Below, in pieces: positions 9,901 through 19,484 of a stretch of 64,000 nucleotides of DNA. Both the position numbers and the translations under genes were made by a program. The stretch comes from Hormoscilla sp. GM7CHS1pb (GTDB lineage Bacteria > Cyanobacteriota > Cyanobacteriia > Cyanobacteriales > Desertifilaceae). Under the pieces are notes generated by a model. That model was not told where the DNA came from, searched no databases, and was given only the letters and a program-made list of their open reading frames with translations. The DNA is taken from assembly GCA_014323675.1 (NCBI GenBank), contig JACONN010000003.1, positions 62,001-126,000 of the forward strand, in the 5' to 3' direction. Numbering within the stretch: the first letter of the stretch is position 1; the number at the start of each line of letters is the position of its first letter.

Positions 9901-12900
9901 TTCGATCAGGTTTTGCAGTTCAAAGGACTGAATGAAGATGCGGTCCGGTTCGGTAAACCCAGTCTCCAGTAAAGTATCAATGAGGGGTTCTTCCAGGGAC
10001 AAACCTTGGTCGTCAAAGAAGGTCGGATGCTTGGTTTCCGGATAAATACCAATTTCACGACCCGTTTCTACTTCTACTTCCTGGACCAGTTCGATCACTT
10101 CCGCGAAAGTCGGAATCTCGAATTGGCCGTTAAAAGACTGGTCCCGGAAGTCCATCGAGGTGACTGCCCGCAGTTGTTTGATTTCCTCTAAAGTAAAATC
10201 TTCTGCAAAGTAACCGGTAATTTCTTCCCCATCCAGATTTTTCGTTGTTAAGCGTTCTGGAAATACTTCTGCTACATTGGTGGTGTCGTCCAGCAGGGGT
10301 TCGTGACGGGCGATCAAGACCCCATCAGCAGTGATTACCAAGTCGGGTTCGATGAAGTCCGCACCCTGGGCGATCGCCAACTCATATGCTTCCAGGGTAT
10401 GTTCGGGGCGATCGCCACTTGCGCCCCGGTGACCGATAACCAGAGGCGGTTCCCCCGTCAGGGTGTTGAACTCAACAATATTAGGAGTGGTAATGGGTGC
10501 TTCCAGGAGAGTGCCATCGGTGTTAAACTTCAGCAGGAAAGGACCGAACTCATCTCCGATCCAGATATTCCCTTCATTATCAAGGGTAAAGGACTCGATA
10601 TCAAAATCTGCCCCGGTTAACGGGCGTTCTGCGGTATCCTCGTTGACAATGGGAAAAGGAATCAGATTATTGGGGTCCGCCAATTGAATGAAGTCGAGAA
10701 TTTCAACATCGCCGCTACCGTTATCTGCGGTAGTAAAATCAGGGGCGAGGCGATAGATGCGCAGCAGATAATCTGCACTATTGTCCTGGGCCCCAAAACC
10801 ATTATCCGAGAGAAACCAGAATTCATCCAGTTCTGCATTGGCAAACTGGACGCCGCTAAAACCTTGAACTGGTTGTCCCGGAAAGGGGCCCACGCGATCG
10901 TTTGCCTCAATGTCTGCGCCTGCGGGTGGGCCATCAGCAAAGGTATCGGCGGGCAGTTGGGCAAAACCTACTAAATTCACGGTTGTCTCCTCCTCATCAC
11001 CTAAATTTAGACTGACAATAATCGGATCGTGGTCGCTAACTTGGCCTGCAAATTCAGCGTTCAGGTGAACGATATCGTATTCCGCATTCACGGTTGTCTC
11101 CTCCTCATCACCTAAATTTAGACTGACAATAATCGGATCGTGGTCGCTAACTTGGCCTGCAAATTCAGCGTTCAGGTGAACGATATCGTATTCCGCACTG
11201 GCGGCAATATTCTCGCTGACTAAAATATGATCCAGAGCCTCGGAGTTGCCCTGAAAGATGAAGGTATAGCGTTCTTCTGGTGGCAGAGTTTCCGTCAAGT
11301 TTACCAAAAGGTTATCGCCTTTAAGAACGGTCAGGGTTTCTTCAAATTCAAACTCGTTTAAGTCTCCCAACACCACCACATTAGCATCGGGGTTACCCAA
11401 CAGCAGGTTATCAACAAAATTATTGACTACTTCAGCTTGCCGATCGCGCTGTTCTGCGCTACCATTGATGGGAGGTTGGATTGTGCCAAACAGGGGACTG
11501 CTGCCGCCTTTGGAACTGAAGTGATTGTTAATAACTGTCACTTCTCGGCCATCGAACTCGAAGGTGGCGACCAAGGGTTTGCGACTGTCATCAAAGGCGG
11601 GATCCTCTAAACGCTGTTCTGACAGAAAGTTAACCCGATCGGGGTTATAAAGATATCCCACCCGAATATTACCTCCAGGTTGACCGCCATCTTCACCATC
11701 TGCTGGTGTACTGTCCAGGATTTCGTAGGTCGGTCCCCCCGCTGCGACAATGGCATCAATGAGGGTACTGTAGGTAAGGTCGGCGCTTACGTTTCCCGAG
11801 TCAATAGCACCGTCATTATCTTGCACTTCTTGCAGGGCGATAATGTCGGGACTGTTCAGGTTATCGACGATCTGAAGGCCGATCGCCTCAAACCTACCCT
11901 CATCATCATTCGGGTCCAGGTTCAGTACATTGTAGCTGGCGATCGTCAATCGATCTGCTGAGGGCGCGATCGGGGTAAATTCTTGTTCTAAATCCCCTGG
12001 TTCTGTGGTAAATTCAGCAGTGGGTAAGACCTGGAAGTTGCCAAACCCGTAGCTGATGACCCCAGTAATGTCTCCCAGGCGATCGCCTACATTTACTTGA
12101 GGGATGTCAAAATCAGGTAACAAGTCCCGATCCAGTTGGATTTTAATCCGTTCTGGGTTAAAGTCATCAGGGGCGATGGTAATGCCGCCGCGACTATTCA
12201 CACCCGTGGCCCCCAGACCATTATCCGCTAGGGTGTAGATTTCATTAAAGCGAGTAGTAGGACGGACTGCCACGGCATCGCTGACAGTAACTAACATCCC
12301 CTCCAAGCTTTCCCAAAAGTCAATGCCGTCGGGTGCTATTATTTGAGTAGGTAAAACTCGTCCTTCCGCGCCTATAACTACTGGTTCTGGTAAGGGATTG
12401 TCCGATGAGAGAACGGCGACCGTTACTTCACCACCAATTTGAGTGGTAGAAAGATTGTTAGTGCTAGGTCCGCCAGGAATAAACTCGCTTACCGTGCCGC
12501 TAACTAGGACTTCATCGGCAGCTATGACATCAGGTGCATCCCCAGTAAATACAAAGATACCAGAACTGCGATCGCCGTTGCCAATGGCTGGGTCTTGCAG
12601 GTAAAATCCATTATCAACAACTGCGGTAACTATGCCCGCAACATCGGTAACTACTTCACCTGCGAAAGGAGAAGTTGCCCCAGAACCCTGAATATCCCCA
12701 ATACTGATATCGGTCTGCTGGGTTGCTTCCAGCAGGTACGCTACAATCTGTTCAGCGTTCCTCCGCGTCGCATCTCTAGCAACAGCCCCTCTCGTCAAAT
12801 CCTCACCGGTAAACCCTAACAGATACCGCAAATACAAAATTCCGTCAGTCAAGGCGTCTATATTGCCATTCCCATCCAGATCCAGCTCGTCACGGATGGA

Positions 12901-13062
12901 TAAGAAGTATCCTCTTATCTGATCTGCTGTCGTTCTGGTTGCATTGGGAGCGATCGAGTTTCCGATCAGGGCCTCACCTGTCAACCCAAACAGATAACCC
13001 ACTATCAACCTCCCGTCAGTCAGTGCGTCTAACCTGCCATTGCCGTCTACATCCCAAGTCAT
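6933..13062 (-). pseudogene. Giant multi-domain secreted phosphatase/phosphodiesterase, two frameshifts
   Basis: The reading frame opens at 13062. Residues 1-115 hold two EF-hand/dockerin-like motifs (DVDGNGRLDALTDG and DLDGNGNIDALTDG). Next come an OB-like extracellular nuclease region (about 118-360) and an endonuclease/exonuclease/phosphatase domain (about 370-655; ASYNVLNL, LQEVQD, SDHDPI). A phytase-esterase-like domain (from 737) contains an embedded glycerophosphodiester phosphodiesterase (GHRGASGDRPEHTLEAY). A 5'-nucleotidase/metallophosphatase domain (ILHASDQEGG, FGNHEWD) completes the order. Its C-terminal domain lies in two further frames, 7801-7160 and 7214-6933. Losing one G at 7947-7950 and one at 7228-7234 explains both shifts: adding them back gives AGGSNTLLANPDD and SAVAPGSDTFVLRTGK. 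The protein would be about 2040 residues and would release phosphate from organic esters outside the cell. No signal peptide is visible; export may depend on C-terminal or type I signals. A recent pseudogene or a sequence error are both possible. Confidence 0.82.
10976..11197 (-). repeat. 111-bp perfect tandem duplication inside the phosphatase gene
   Basis: Period 111 bp, so the frame is kept. It duplicates 37 residues ending a nuclease domain (including QVSDHDPIIVSLNLGDEEE). The copies are essentially identical, which implies a recent event or an assembly duplication. The conserved SDHDPI catalytic motif thus appears twice. Confidence 0.93.
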
Positions 13063-13095
13063 GTGCTATCCCCTTGAACGAAAGATTCTTCTCAA

Positions 13096-13440
13096 TTATA
13101 AGCAAAGGAAATCCGAATTATTTTCCAGGTCGAACCCAGAAGCAACGCCCGTGTTAGAAGACGCTAGGTAGAAGAAAGGATATTCTACCGATGTCTTTTC
13201 CTCACCCGTGGGCAGCGAGTACCCGACAGAAAGATAGTTATCACCGAAGAGAGTTTGTGCTATGCCGTCCGGATCGAAATCGAATTCATTAATCAACAGC
13301 ACGTCCGGGTTGACTATTTGGATAATCTGTGCTATTGATTGGGCTTGTTCGTCATCTGGCGCCGACAGGTCTGCAATCAGTTCACCTGCTGAGTTACGGT
13401 TTAATGAAGCGTTAAAATTCGCAAAGCGAATTGATGCCAT
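13096..13440 (-). pseudogene. N-terminal fragment of an endonuclease/exonuclease/phosphatase family protein
   Basis: The start at 13440 (MASIRFANFNASLNRNSAGE) has AGGAGT upstream and fits the start of the secreted exonuclease/phosphatase family (FANFNASL, PDVLLINEFDFD). It ends after about 115 residues at ASGFDLENNSDFLCL. Family members run on for several hundred residues. Only 33 bp separate it from the dockerin-like start of the giant phosphatase, so a deletion may have removed its body and brought the two together. Whether both once formed a single gene cannot be decided. Confidence 0.65.
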
Positions 13441-13620
13441 AATACTCCTCACACCGATGGCTAACATATTCTCTGTCAAAGAATATATGTTTAAGGCTAA
13501 ATAAACAATATCTTCAGTTTAAAATTTGATTAAATTTACAGACCAACTGTGATAAATTATGTGCGGTCAAAACAGGTTGGTTTTTCCTTAAAGACTTCTT
13601 AACCTATCCCCTGTTCTCGG

Positions 13621-14310
13621 GTGCCAGCAGCGCAAAAACTGGCGATCGCCTTTCAAATGAGTGCGGACTCCTCTAGCTTATCAGGACAGTTATCCCGAGG
13701 AACCGCCACCACGATCGTAGAAGGGCAGTGCTCTCCTCTCCGGACTCGCTTAAGCGCTCGTCCTTCGGGATGCGCTCGTCTGGGCATGGTCCGACAAAAC
13801 GGGGTACTCACCCCAGTGCCAGCAGCTTGGAAAACTCGGACGATCGACTTGGGACGAGGTCCGGTCTTTACCACAACTTTGCCTTGGGGAGACGTATCCA
13901 CAGCTTATTACAGCACCAGGATCCCGGACATCGAAGTATATACAGCGGTCTCGCCCTCTCTATACCGGATGATGATTGCCAGTCGCTATCTAGGTTGGTT
14001 CCTAAGTTTACCCGCCGTACAGAACTTCCAGAAACGGGCGATCGCTCTTTCGCCCCCAGGACCAACGGACCTACAACGGCAACAGGGGATATCCCTGCTA
14101 TGGGGAGAAGTAGAAGACAAAGTTGGCAACAAGCTAGCTTCGCGGTTGCAATGTCCCGAAGGCTATACCCTCACAGCCATGACTGCTGTTACCATTCTCG
14201 AAAAAGTGCTGGCCGGAGAGGTAGAAGTCGGTTTCCAGACCCCCTCTTTAGCCTACGGTGCCGATTTAATTTTGTCAATTGAGGGGGTCGTGCGCGAGGA
14301 TATCACCTGA
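13621..14310 (+). pseudogene. C-terminal part of a saccharopine dehydrogenase-like reductase
   Basis: The text WGDVSTAYYSTRIPDIEVY and PAAWKTRTIDLGRGP matches the C-terminal part of the saccharopine dehydrogenase NADP-binding/trans-acting enoyl reductase family. The N-terminal Rossmann domain (about 170 residues, with its GxxGxxG motif) is missing, and no start or upstream frame restores it. Between TTIVEGQ and LGMVRQNG there is an extra segment of about 18 residues (CSPLRTRLSARPSGCAR) that looks like an in-frame inserted repeat. A 5'-truncated remnant is the best reading. Confidence 0.7.
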
Positions 14311-14324
14311 TAGGAACGAATTAA

Positions 14325-14358
14325 GTAGTTCGTAGTTCGTAGTTCGTAGTTCGTAGTT
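14325..14358. repeat. 7-bp tandem repeat
   Basis: About four and a half copies of GTAGTTC between a gene remnant and the methylase gene. Likely a slippage product of the TTCGTAGT repeat joint seen elsewhere. Confidence 0.75.
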
Positions 14359-14490
14359 GTTGAAGTTGGAATGTCAACATAGCTGAACCTCTTTCTGGGA
14401 GAGAATGTCAGTCATTTTTGCCAAACCTTACACGCCCGTGCCCCTGAACGGGGCACGGAAACACTGAAGTGTTTACTACAAACCACCTAC

Positions 14491-15384
14491 TTATCGCGAT
14501 CGCACCCAATCCAAATTACGTCCGATGAGTAGTTCTGTCATTTTGGCATGATGGGTATTTTTCATGGGCACAGTTTCCGTATCCAATCCAAATTTGTCGG
14601 CTAACTGACGGACTTCTTTAACATTATCATAAGTCATCAGAAAATCCCCAGACAGGGTCCTAGAAATGCGAAAAAGTTCTTCATGGTCGAGTTCCCAATG
14701 AGTGTAAAGACGACTTCCTGCTTTTTTACCTGCTGCGGTGTAAGGGGGATCGATGAAAAACACTGCATTAGATATACGAGCATTTTTTCTGAGAAACTCC
14801 ATCCCATCACCAGCAATAAAAGTGAGGCGATCGCAGATTTGTTCGATATTCAAAATTCGCCGTTTGAGGGTTTCTGGATACCAGCGAGATTCGAGTCCTT
14901 TATTCTTTTCGCCACGTTTAATTTTACCCGCACCTGCTGCCAGTATCCCGCCACGATTGACGCGATTTTTTAAAATAGTCTGAAACGCCTTTTCTTTGAG
15001 GTCAACTGGAACAGCATCCAGCACCGAATTAACAGCATCAGGAGAAATGTTAAAAGTAGAAATGCGCTGGGCCAACCAGGCGCGATCGCTGCCTTTGAGA
15101 AGAGTTTGCCACACTGCTGCCACTTCGGAATCGATTTCCAGCATCGTTACGCGATCGGCTAACTGCTCAAATGCCACAGTCAGACTAACAATGCCACCCC
15201 CCACAAAAGGCTCAATAAACTCAGCCTTTCCGACAGAGTAGGCGTAGCCGCGTGTCAACCATTGCCGAATGCGTGGCACCAACCAAGTTTTCCCCCCAGG
15301 ATATCGGAAAGGACTCCGCAGAGGCACCGACATCACATTGGTAATTTTTTCTGTATTTTCAAACAGGGATAATTGACGCATCAT
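14491..15384 (-). CDS. DNA adenine N6-methyltransferase (D12 class, Dam/DpnIIA-like)
   Basis: 297 residues. The start region FRYPGGKTWLVPRI is the class motif around the SAM-binding FRYPGGK. Motif I is EPFVGGGIVSL and the catalytic motif is FFIDPPYTA (DPPY) at about residue 213. It transfers a methyl group from SAM to adenine N6 in a short target; the target cannot be read from sequence. No restriction enzyme is next to it. It is the last gene of a same-strand series ParA, HEPN, methylase with gaps of 10 and 45 bp, so it is probably co-transcribed. A solitary Dam-like role or a protective role for the cassette are the alternatives. Confidence 0.88.
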   Translation of the reverse strand: MMRQLSLFENTEKITNVMSVPLRSPFRYPGGKTWLVPRIRQWLTRGYAYSVGKAEFIEPFVGGGIVSLTVAFEQLADRVTMLEIDSEVAAVWQTLLKGSDRAWLAQRISTFNISPDAVNSVLDAVPVDLKEKAFQTILKNRVNRGGILAAGAGKIKRGEKNKGLESRWYPETLKRRILNIEQICDRLTFIAGDGMEFLRKNARISNAVFFIDPPYTAAGKKAGSRLYTHWELDHEELFRISRTLSGDFLMTYDNVKEVRQLADKFGLDTETVPMKNTHHAKMTELLIGRNLDWVRSR

Positions 15385-15429
15385 AACACTTCAACTACAA
15401 GAGGAACTAAGCAGATGGGTAAGTCTATA

Positions 15430-16032
15430 CTACCAAAGCACAACTATGCTATAATTTGTTTGTATATGTTGCTTCATGCCTGCGTCGGTAACAGCTACAA
15501 GATGCCTAAAAAACACATCAACATCGTTTATTGCTTGAGCCGTAAGCCGAACTTTTCCAGTTGGCGATTGAGTCCAAGTATAAGCCGGAATGCTAAAGCC
15601 ATGGGCAAAACTGTGCCTGACTCTCAAAATCTCGTTTAGTCTCTGTCGGACAGCAACTCCACTCATGCTTCTTGCGGACCATATCCAATCACCAATAGGG
15701 TCATAGCCAGTGTATCTAATTAAAAGGTTTCGCGTGTTCTCACTATTTGGCGTATTAAATCTTTGAAGTTCCCGTTCTGCAGTATCTCTAGCAATAAAAT
15801 GTATAGCATGAAACTTGGGGTCTAAGGGGTTAGCAGTTGCATCGAAAAAGTTTCTAACCAGTTCGTTTATATAAGCATCCCATGCAGCAACAAATGTAGC
15901 TAAAGCGGAATGGTAGTAAACTTGTGTGTCGCTGCGCGATATTGGACGCAAACGGGGGTCGGTCGCCGTTTCACGAAGTATTCGTGCCTTGTTGGACTCG
16001 TTTTGGTATTTGAGTGCTGCTGGTGATGGCAC
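15430..16032 (-). CDS. HEPN-domain protein, probable RNase-type effector
   Basis: 200 residues. The segment RVRHSFAHGFSIP near residue 145 carries the R-x4-H motif of HEPN ribonucleases. The overall pattern, with a helix VYYHSALATFVAAWDAYINELVRNFF before it, matches the RiboL-PSP/MAE_28990-like HEPN group as I know it. HEPN proteins act as RNA-cleaving toxins or defence effectors. It starts 10 bp after the ParA-like gene and is followed 45 bp later by an adenine methylase on the same strand. The catalytic Arg and His are present, so it may be active. The exact subfamily is less sure. Confidence 0.7.
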   Translation of the reverse strand: MPSPAALKYQNESNKARILRETATDPRLRPISRSDTQVYYHSALATFVAAWDAYINELVRNFFDATANPLDPKFHAIHFIARDTAERELQRFNTPNSENTRNLLIRYTGYDPIGDWIWSARSMSGVAVRQRLNEILRVRHSFAHGFSIPAYTWTQSPTGKVRLTAQAINDVDVFFRHLVAVTDAGMKQHIQTNYSIVVLW

Positions 16033-16042
16033 AGTAATATCT

Positions 16043-17077
16043 CTATAGACAGTCTACGAATTGTTCGAGCGCTTCCCTGTATCTATCCAGTGGCTTTGGA
16101 TTCAATTGCACGCGCTCATCTGCAATCTTCTTAGGACCCGGTTTAATCTCGTGCAAGGGGGTACCAGTGTGACTAGCAAACACGCAAGCACTGTGATAAT
16201 CTGGGATTTCAATGAAGCTGTTACTCGGCGATTCCTTCGGATTCGCAAAAATATGACGATGATGCTTGTGTCTATTATCCATCGTCTCCTTAATCGTTTT
16301 GTTTACGGCTTCAAATGCCTTGCTCGGTTTACCATCATACAATGTCATCCTGTTGTTCACAAAACTATGTAATTTGGGTATAGATAAACCCTCTTCCTTC
16401 GCACGTTTAGCAAAGCTAATTTTTGCGTATACCTCAGTTTGTGAATCCGTTATGCCATAGAGAAGTGCAAAAACATTCTCAAGAGCGCGACGGGAACTTT
16501 CATCGGCGGTAAATGGCACAATCACGCCTGATGCTGCAACAAGAGCAAGCTGTGTATAGATAGCGAAACTAGGGTTACAGTCGATCAGAAAGAGGGTATT
16601 TCGATCGCCACTATGTTGACGGAGAGCAACTGTGAGGTCTTGTACCCAAGTTAGTACCTGTTTCCATGAGTCAATTGGTATAGACAGTTGGGAGGTTTGG
16701 CGAATCGCTTCCGAAATTATTTCGAGTAAATTGTCTCCACATATGAGCCTCAGATTCTCTGGTATATTCGGATTGTATTCTTTGGGTTCGCACAGATAAG
16801 GTGAAACCTCATTAATCATCCGAAAAGGTGAATTTAGACGCGCTTCCAGATAGCCCGCCACCGTCGCTCGGGGAGTCTTAGCGAGCAGAGAATTGAGTGC
16901 CTTTGGACTCTTGGGGTATCCTCCAAGTAGCGTTTCCGATACATTCGCTTGCGGACACAGGTCAATTACATAGACATCTGTATCCAGATGACGGTGAGCA
17001 TATTCGGAAGCTGCGACAAAGCAAAGAAAACTCTTTCCGACCCCACCTTTGTTATTCCAGAAAGTATATGAACTCAT
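16043..17077 (-). CDS. ParA-like ATPase heading the HEPN/methylase cassette
   Basis: 344 residues with the deviant Walker A FWNNKGGVGKS at the N-terminus, a Walker A' region VYVIDLCPQANVSETLL and Walker B LFLIDCNPSF near residue 168. This is the MinD/ParA ATPase fold, which dimerises on ATP and binds DNA or partners. It is longer than plasmid ParA proteins, and no ParB gene or parS-like array is adjacent. Instead a HEPN gene follows after 10 bp. That suggests a sensor or switch role in a defence-like module rather than DNA partition. It is an inference from the order; the ATPase call itself is firm. Confidence 0.85.
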   Translation of the reverse strand: MSSYTFWNNKGGVGKSFLCFVAASEYAHRHLDTDVYVIDLCPQANVSETLLGGYPKSPKALNSLLAKTPRATVAGYLEARLNSPFRMINEVSPYLCEPKEYNPNIPENLRLICGDNLLEIISEAIRQTSQLSIPIDSWKQVLTWVQDLTVALRQHSGDRNTLFLIDCNPSFAIYTQLALVAASGVIVPFTADESSRRALENVFALLYGITDSQTEVYAKISFAKRAKEEGLSIPKLHSFVNNRMTLYDGKPSKAFEAVNKTIKETMDNRHKHHRHIFANPKESPSNSFIEIPDYHSACVFASHTGTPLHEIKPGPKKIADERVQLNPKPLDRYREALEQFVDCL

Positions 17078-17212
17078 TTGCTGCGTTTTTTGTCAGTTGT
17101 TAGTTGTTAGTTGCGATTGACTTGTCCCGCCTGTCAGTCTGTTGTCAGTAGCATAATGTCCTAAATCCAAACATATAAAGCGTTAAAGCGTTGCGATCTT
17201 ATACATCTTATT

Positions 17213-17252
17213 AAGGGAAAAGTAAAAAATTAATTTTATTTACTTTTCCCTT
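17213..17252. terminator. Stem-loop terminator between prmC and the ParA cassette
   Basis: AAGGGAAAAGTAAA pairs perfectly with TTTACTTTTCCCTT across a 12-base AT-rich loop. It lies 33 bp past the prmC stop and upstream of the ParA gene. The stem is A/T-rich, so it is a modest intrinsic terminator for prmC. Confidence 0.6.
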
Positions 17253-17284
17253 TTCACTTGTGCAAGGATATCGCCCTGGTGCTA

Positions 17285-18199
17285 TCATCTTTTATAAGCC
17301 AGGGCAAAGCGTTCAATACCTGCTAGATCTGGAAATATCTGAATTCGATCGTAACTTCCCTGATTTGACAACATTTCCCTCACCTGCGGTGCCTGGGAGG
17401 CCATCATCTCTACCAACCAGACTCCTCCAGGACAAAGATAATCTGGCGCGATCGCCACCAATTCCCTGATACAATCTAACCCATCTTCACCCCCATCCAG
17501 AGCCAAATGAGGTTCGTGTAAGGTTACTTCTGGTTGTAGCTGTGGTATCATCTTCCTGGGAATATAAGGTGGATTTGCCACCATCCCACTTAAGTGACCC
17601 TTCAATTCCCCTAAAGGCTCAAACCAGCTACCTCGATAAAACCTAATTCTCTGAGCTAAACCGCTATTAAGAGCATTTTTTTCGGCAATTGTTAAGGCAT
17701 TGGCGCTACAATCTACAGCATGAATTATCGCATCGGGGAATACTGAAGCTAGGCCAAGGGCGATCGCCCCACTACCGGTACCCAAATCCGCCCAATTTCC
17801 CCATGTTAAATCTCTTTTGGATGATATAGAGGCGATCGCCAAATCTATCAAGCACTCCGTCTCCGGTCGAGGAATCAGCACCTCAGGGGAAACAGCTAGG
17901 GAAAAATGGCGCCAAGGGGCCACACCCGTCAGATACTGAACCGGCATTCTGCCATTCAGCCGTTGTCGCCACAGCCTCTTAAGTTCGCCAAAATCAAGAC
18001 CTAGCTGAATTTCAGCTAGGTCCTTAAATGACTCCAGGCGGAGACTCAATTTGTCCAGACCGGCGAACTCTTGTAATAACCAGTCCAGTTCTGCTGGGGC
18101 CACCCCTGCCGCGATCGCTTCCCCCATCGCCTCTCGCCGCCAGGAAGCCAGTTGGGCGCCGTCAATAGGGCGATCGCACTGACCATCACCAGTCCCCAT
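17285..18199 (-). CDS. prmC: Release factor glutamine N5-methyltransferase
   Basis: 304 residues. Methylates the Gln of the GGQ motif in release factors RF1 and RF2 using SAM, which improves termination. It shows the N-terminal helical domain, PVQYLTG, motif I (WADLGTGSGAIALGLA) and the substrate-binding NPPY (MVANPPYIPRKM). The start ATG at 18199 directly abuts the stop of tic22 at 18200, so the two are translationally coupled. Length and motifs are complete. Confidence 0.94.
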   Translation of the reverse strand: MGTGDGQCDRPIDGAQLASWRREAMGEAIAAGVAPAELDWLLQEFAGLDKLSLRLESFKDLAEIQLGLDFGELKRLWRQRLNGRMPVQYLTGVAPWRHFSLAVSPEVLIPRPETECLIDLAIASISSKRDLTWGNWADLGTGSGAIALGLASVFPDAIIHAVDCSANALTIAEKNALNSGLAQRIRFYRGSWFEPLGELKGHLSGMVANPPYIPRKMIPQLQPEVTLHEPHLALDGGEDGLDCIRELVAIAPDYLCPGGVWLVEMMASQAPQVREMLSNQGSYDRIQIFPDLAGIERFALAYKR

Positions 18200-18991
18200 T
18201 CACTCATTCCCATTCTGACTGCTTTGACTGCTCTGACTGCTCTGACTGCTCTGACTGCTTTGGAGCGATCGCAAATACTCCACAGACTCCCTAGAGGGTA
18301 CCAGCACAACCTGGTTCAGTTGCGGATCTTCCTTTGTTTTCAAAGTCCGAATCACCTGTAGCAGATTCACCACATCAATCTCAATATTTGGAATTTGGTT
18401 ATGGTTTGTTTCCTTTAGCTTATCCAACAAGACTTGCAAATCTTCTTTATTAAAGAAGAAAGGAACCACCTGGTTTTCACCTCTCTGTACCGTCAAGAAC
18501 CCCCCATCTTCTCCTCCCCGTGCAAAGAACAGAGGCACTCCTGGAAATCTCTCCACCTCTTGACCTTCCTGGCGCAACAGGGATAGGGCCGCATCAACCT
18601 GTGCTCTCACCGGTACCAACTCGAATACTATTCTATCTTCGTTGTTCTGTTGGGATCTCTGGTATATTTCCCCTAGAGATAATGGCACTACTTGCACCGC
18701 ATTTCCCACTTCCAGATTTTGGCTTTTCAGCCTCTGCACATATGCTTCTGCGGCCTGCTTGCTGATAAATACCCCTACTATTGAAGCCTGATTTTCCTCA
18801 TCGGCAACCTCCACCACCAGTGGCGCACCTTCGGCATTCGTAACCGTAAATACTGGCACTGGCCGCAGTTTTTCCACCACATCCTGTTCTGGCAAAGCCC
18901 GCGCCTGCATACTTGTGAGCGCCACAGTCCCCAACAATGTCGTGCCCACCAGAGACAATGTCACGCCCCACCGGGCTAATAAATTTTTCAT
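18200..18991 (-). CDS. Tic22-like periplasmic/thylakoid lumen protein
   Basis: 263 residues. An N-terminal signal (MKNLLARWGVTLSLVGTTLL) with a hydrophobic core and an ALP/ARA-type cleavage region sends it across a membrane. The body (RPVPVFTVTNAEGAPLV, GVFISKQAAEAYVQRLK, VPLFFARGG) matches the cyanobacterial Tic22 family, thought to act as a periplasmic chaperone for outer-membrane proteins. The C-terminus ends in a run of SSQ triplets encoded by a 9-bp tandem repeat (about 18211-18258), likely variable in length. prmC follows without a gap. Confidence 0.85.
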   Translation of the reverse strand: MKNLLARWGVTLSLVGTTLLGTVALTSMQARALPEQDVVEKLRPVPVFTVTNAEGAPLVVEVADEENQASIVGVFISKQAAEAYVQRLKSQNLEVGNAVQVVPLSLGEIYQRSQQNNEDRIVFELVPVRAQVDAALSLLRQEGQEVERFPGVPLFFARGGEDGGFLTVQRGENQVVPFFFNKEDLQVLLDKLKETNHNQIPNIEIDVVNLLQVIRTLKTKEDPQLNQVVLVPSRESVEYLRSLQSSQSSQSSQSSQSSQNGNE

Positions 18992-19124
18992 CGCTGCTCC
19001 TGACTTCTAGGTCATATTTTTTTTCTGCTAAATATCCTTACCGCTGACTGTGGCTGCTTTCTCCCCAGTCTGGCCCTACCCAGGCACCACTCCTTCTTCC
19101 TGCCTACCGGTGGTAGATTTTTAA

Positions 19125-19198
19125 TCGGGATGACAGGATTTGAACCTGCGACATCCTGCTCCCAAAGCAGGCGCGCTACCAAGCTGCGCTACATCCCG
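19125..19198 (-). tRNA. tRNA-Pro (UGG)
   Basis: 74 nt. Acceptor arms CGGGATG and CATCCCG pair. The D loop has AGCTTGGTAGC, the anticodon loop CTTTGGGA gives UGG, and the T arm is GCAGGTTCAAATCCTGT. Discriminator base A; CCA not encoded. Folds fully by eye. Confidence 0.97.
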
Positions 19199-19484
19199 TT
19201 TTTCATCTACCTATTATTATATCCCTTTGCCCCAATTGTGGCAAACTTTTTTTCATCTTTTATCTGCTACCTAGCAAGCGTGAAAAAGGGCACCCCAGTT
19301 CTATGTTAGCCTGGTTTGACCCTTGCTGACAACCAAGAGCCGAAATTTTTCCGCTGTCGGGCTAGAGAAAATTCCCTCTCCTACCCACTGGACCACAAGA
19401 GCGAGCGATCGCATAGGTCAGCTCCGGTGCCCGCTTTAGATCTTGGGATCGCCCGTGCGTTATAACCGTCGGTCCAGTTCTGGA
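19199..19484. other. Gene-free stretch upstream of tRNA-Pro
   Basis: About 286 bp between the tRNA 5' end and the GNAT stop. No coding frame with family support is seen. The minus-strand side should contain the tRNA promoter, but no clear -35/-10 pair stands out. Confidence 0.5.

Noticed and set aside
16043..17077. Plasmid partition locus with ParA
   Set aside because: No ParB gene or iterated parS-like sites are next to it; the following gene is a HEPN protein.
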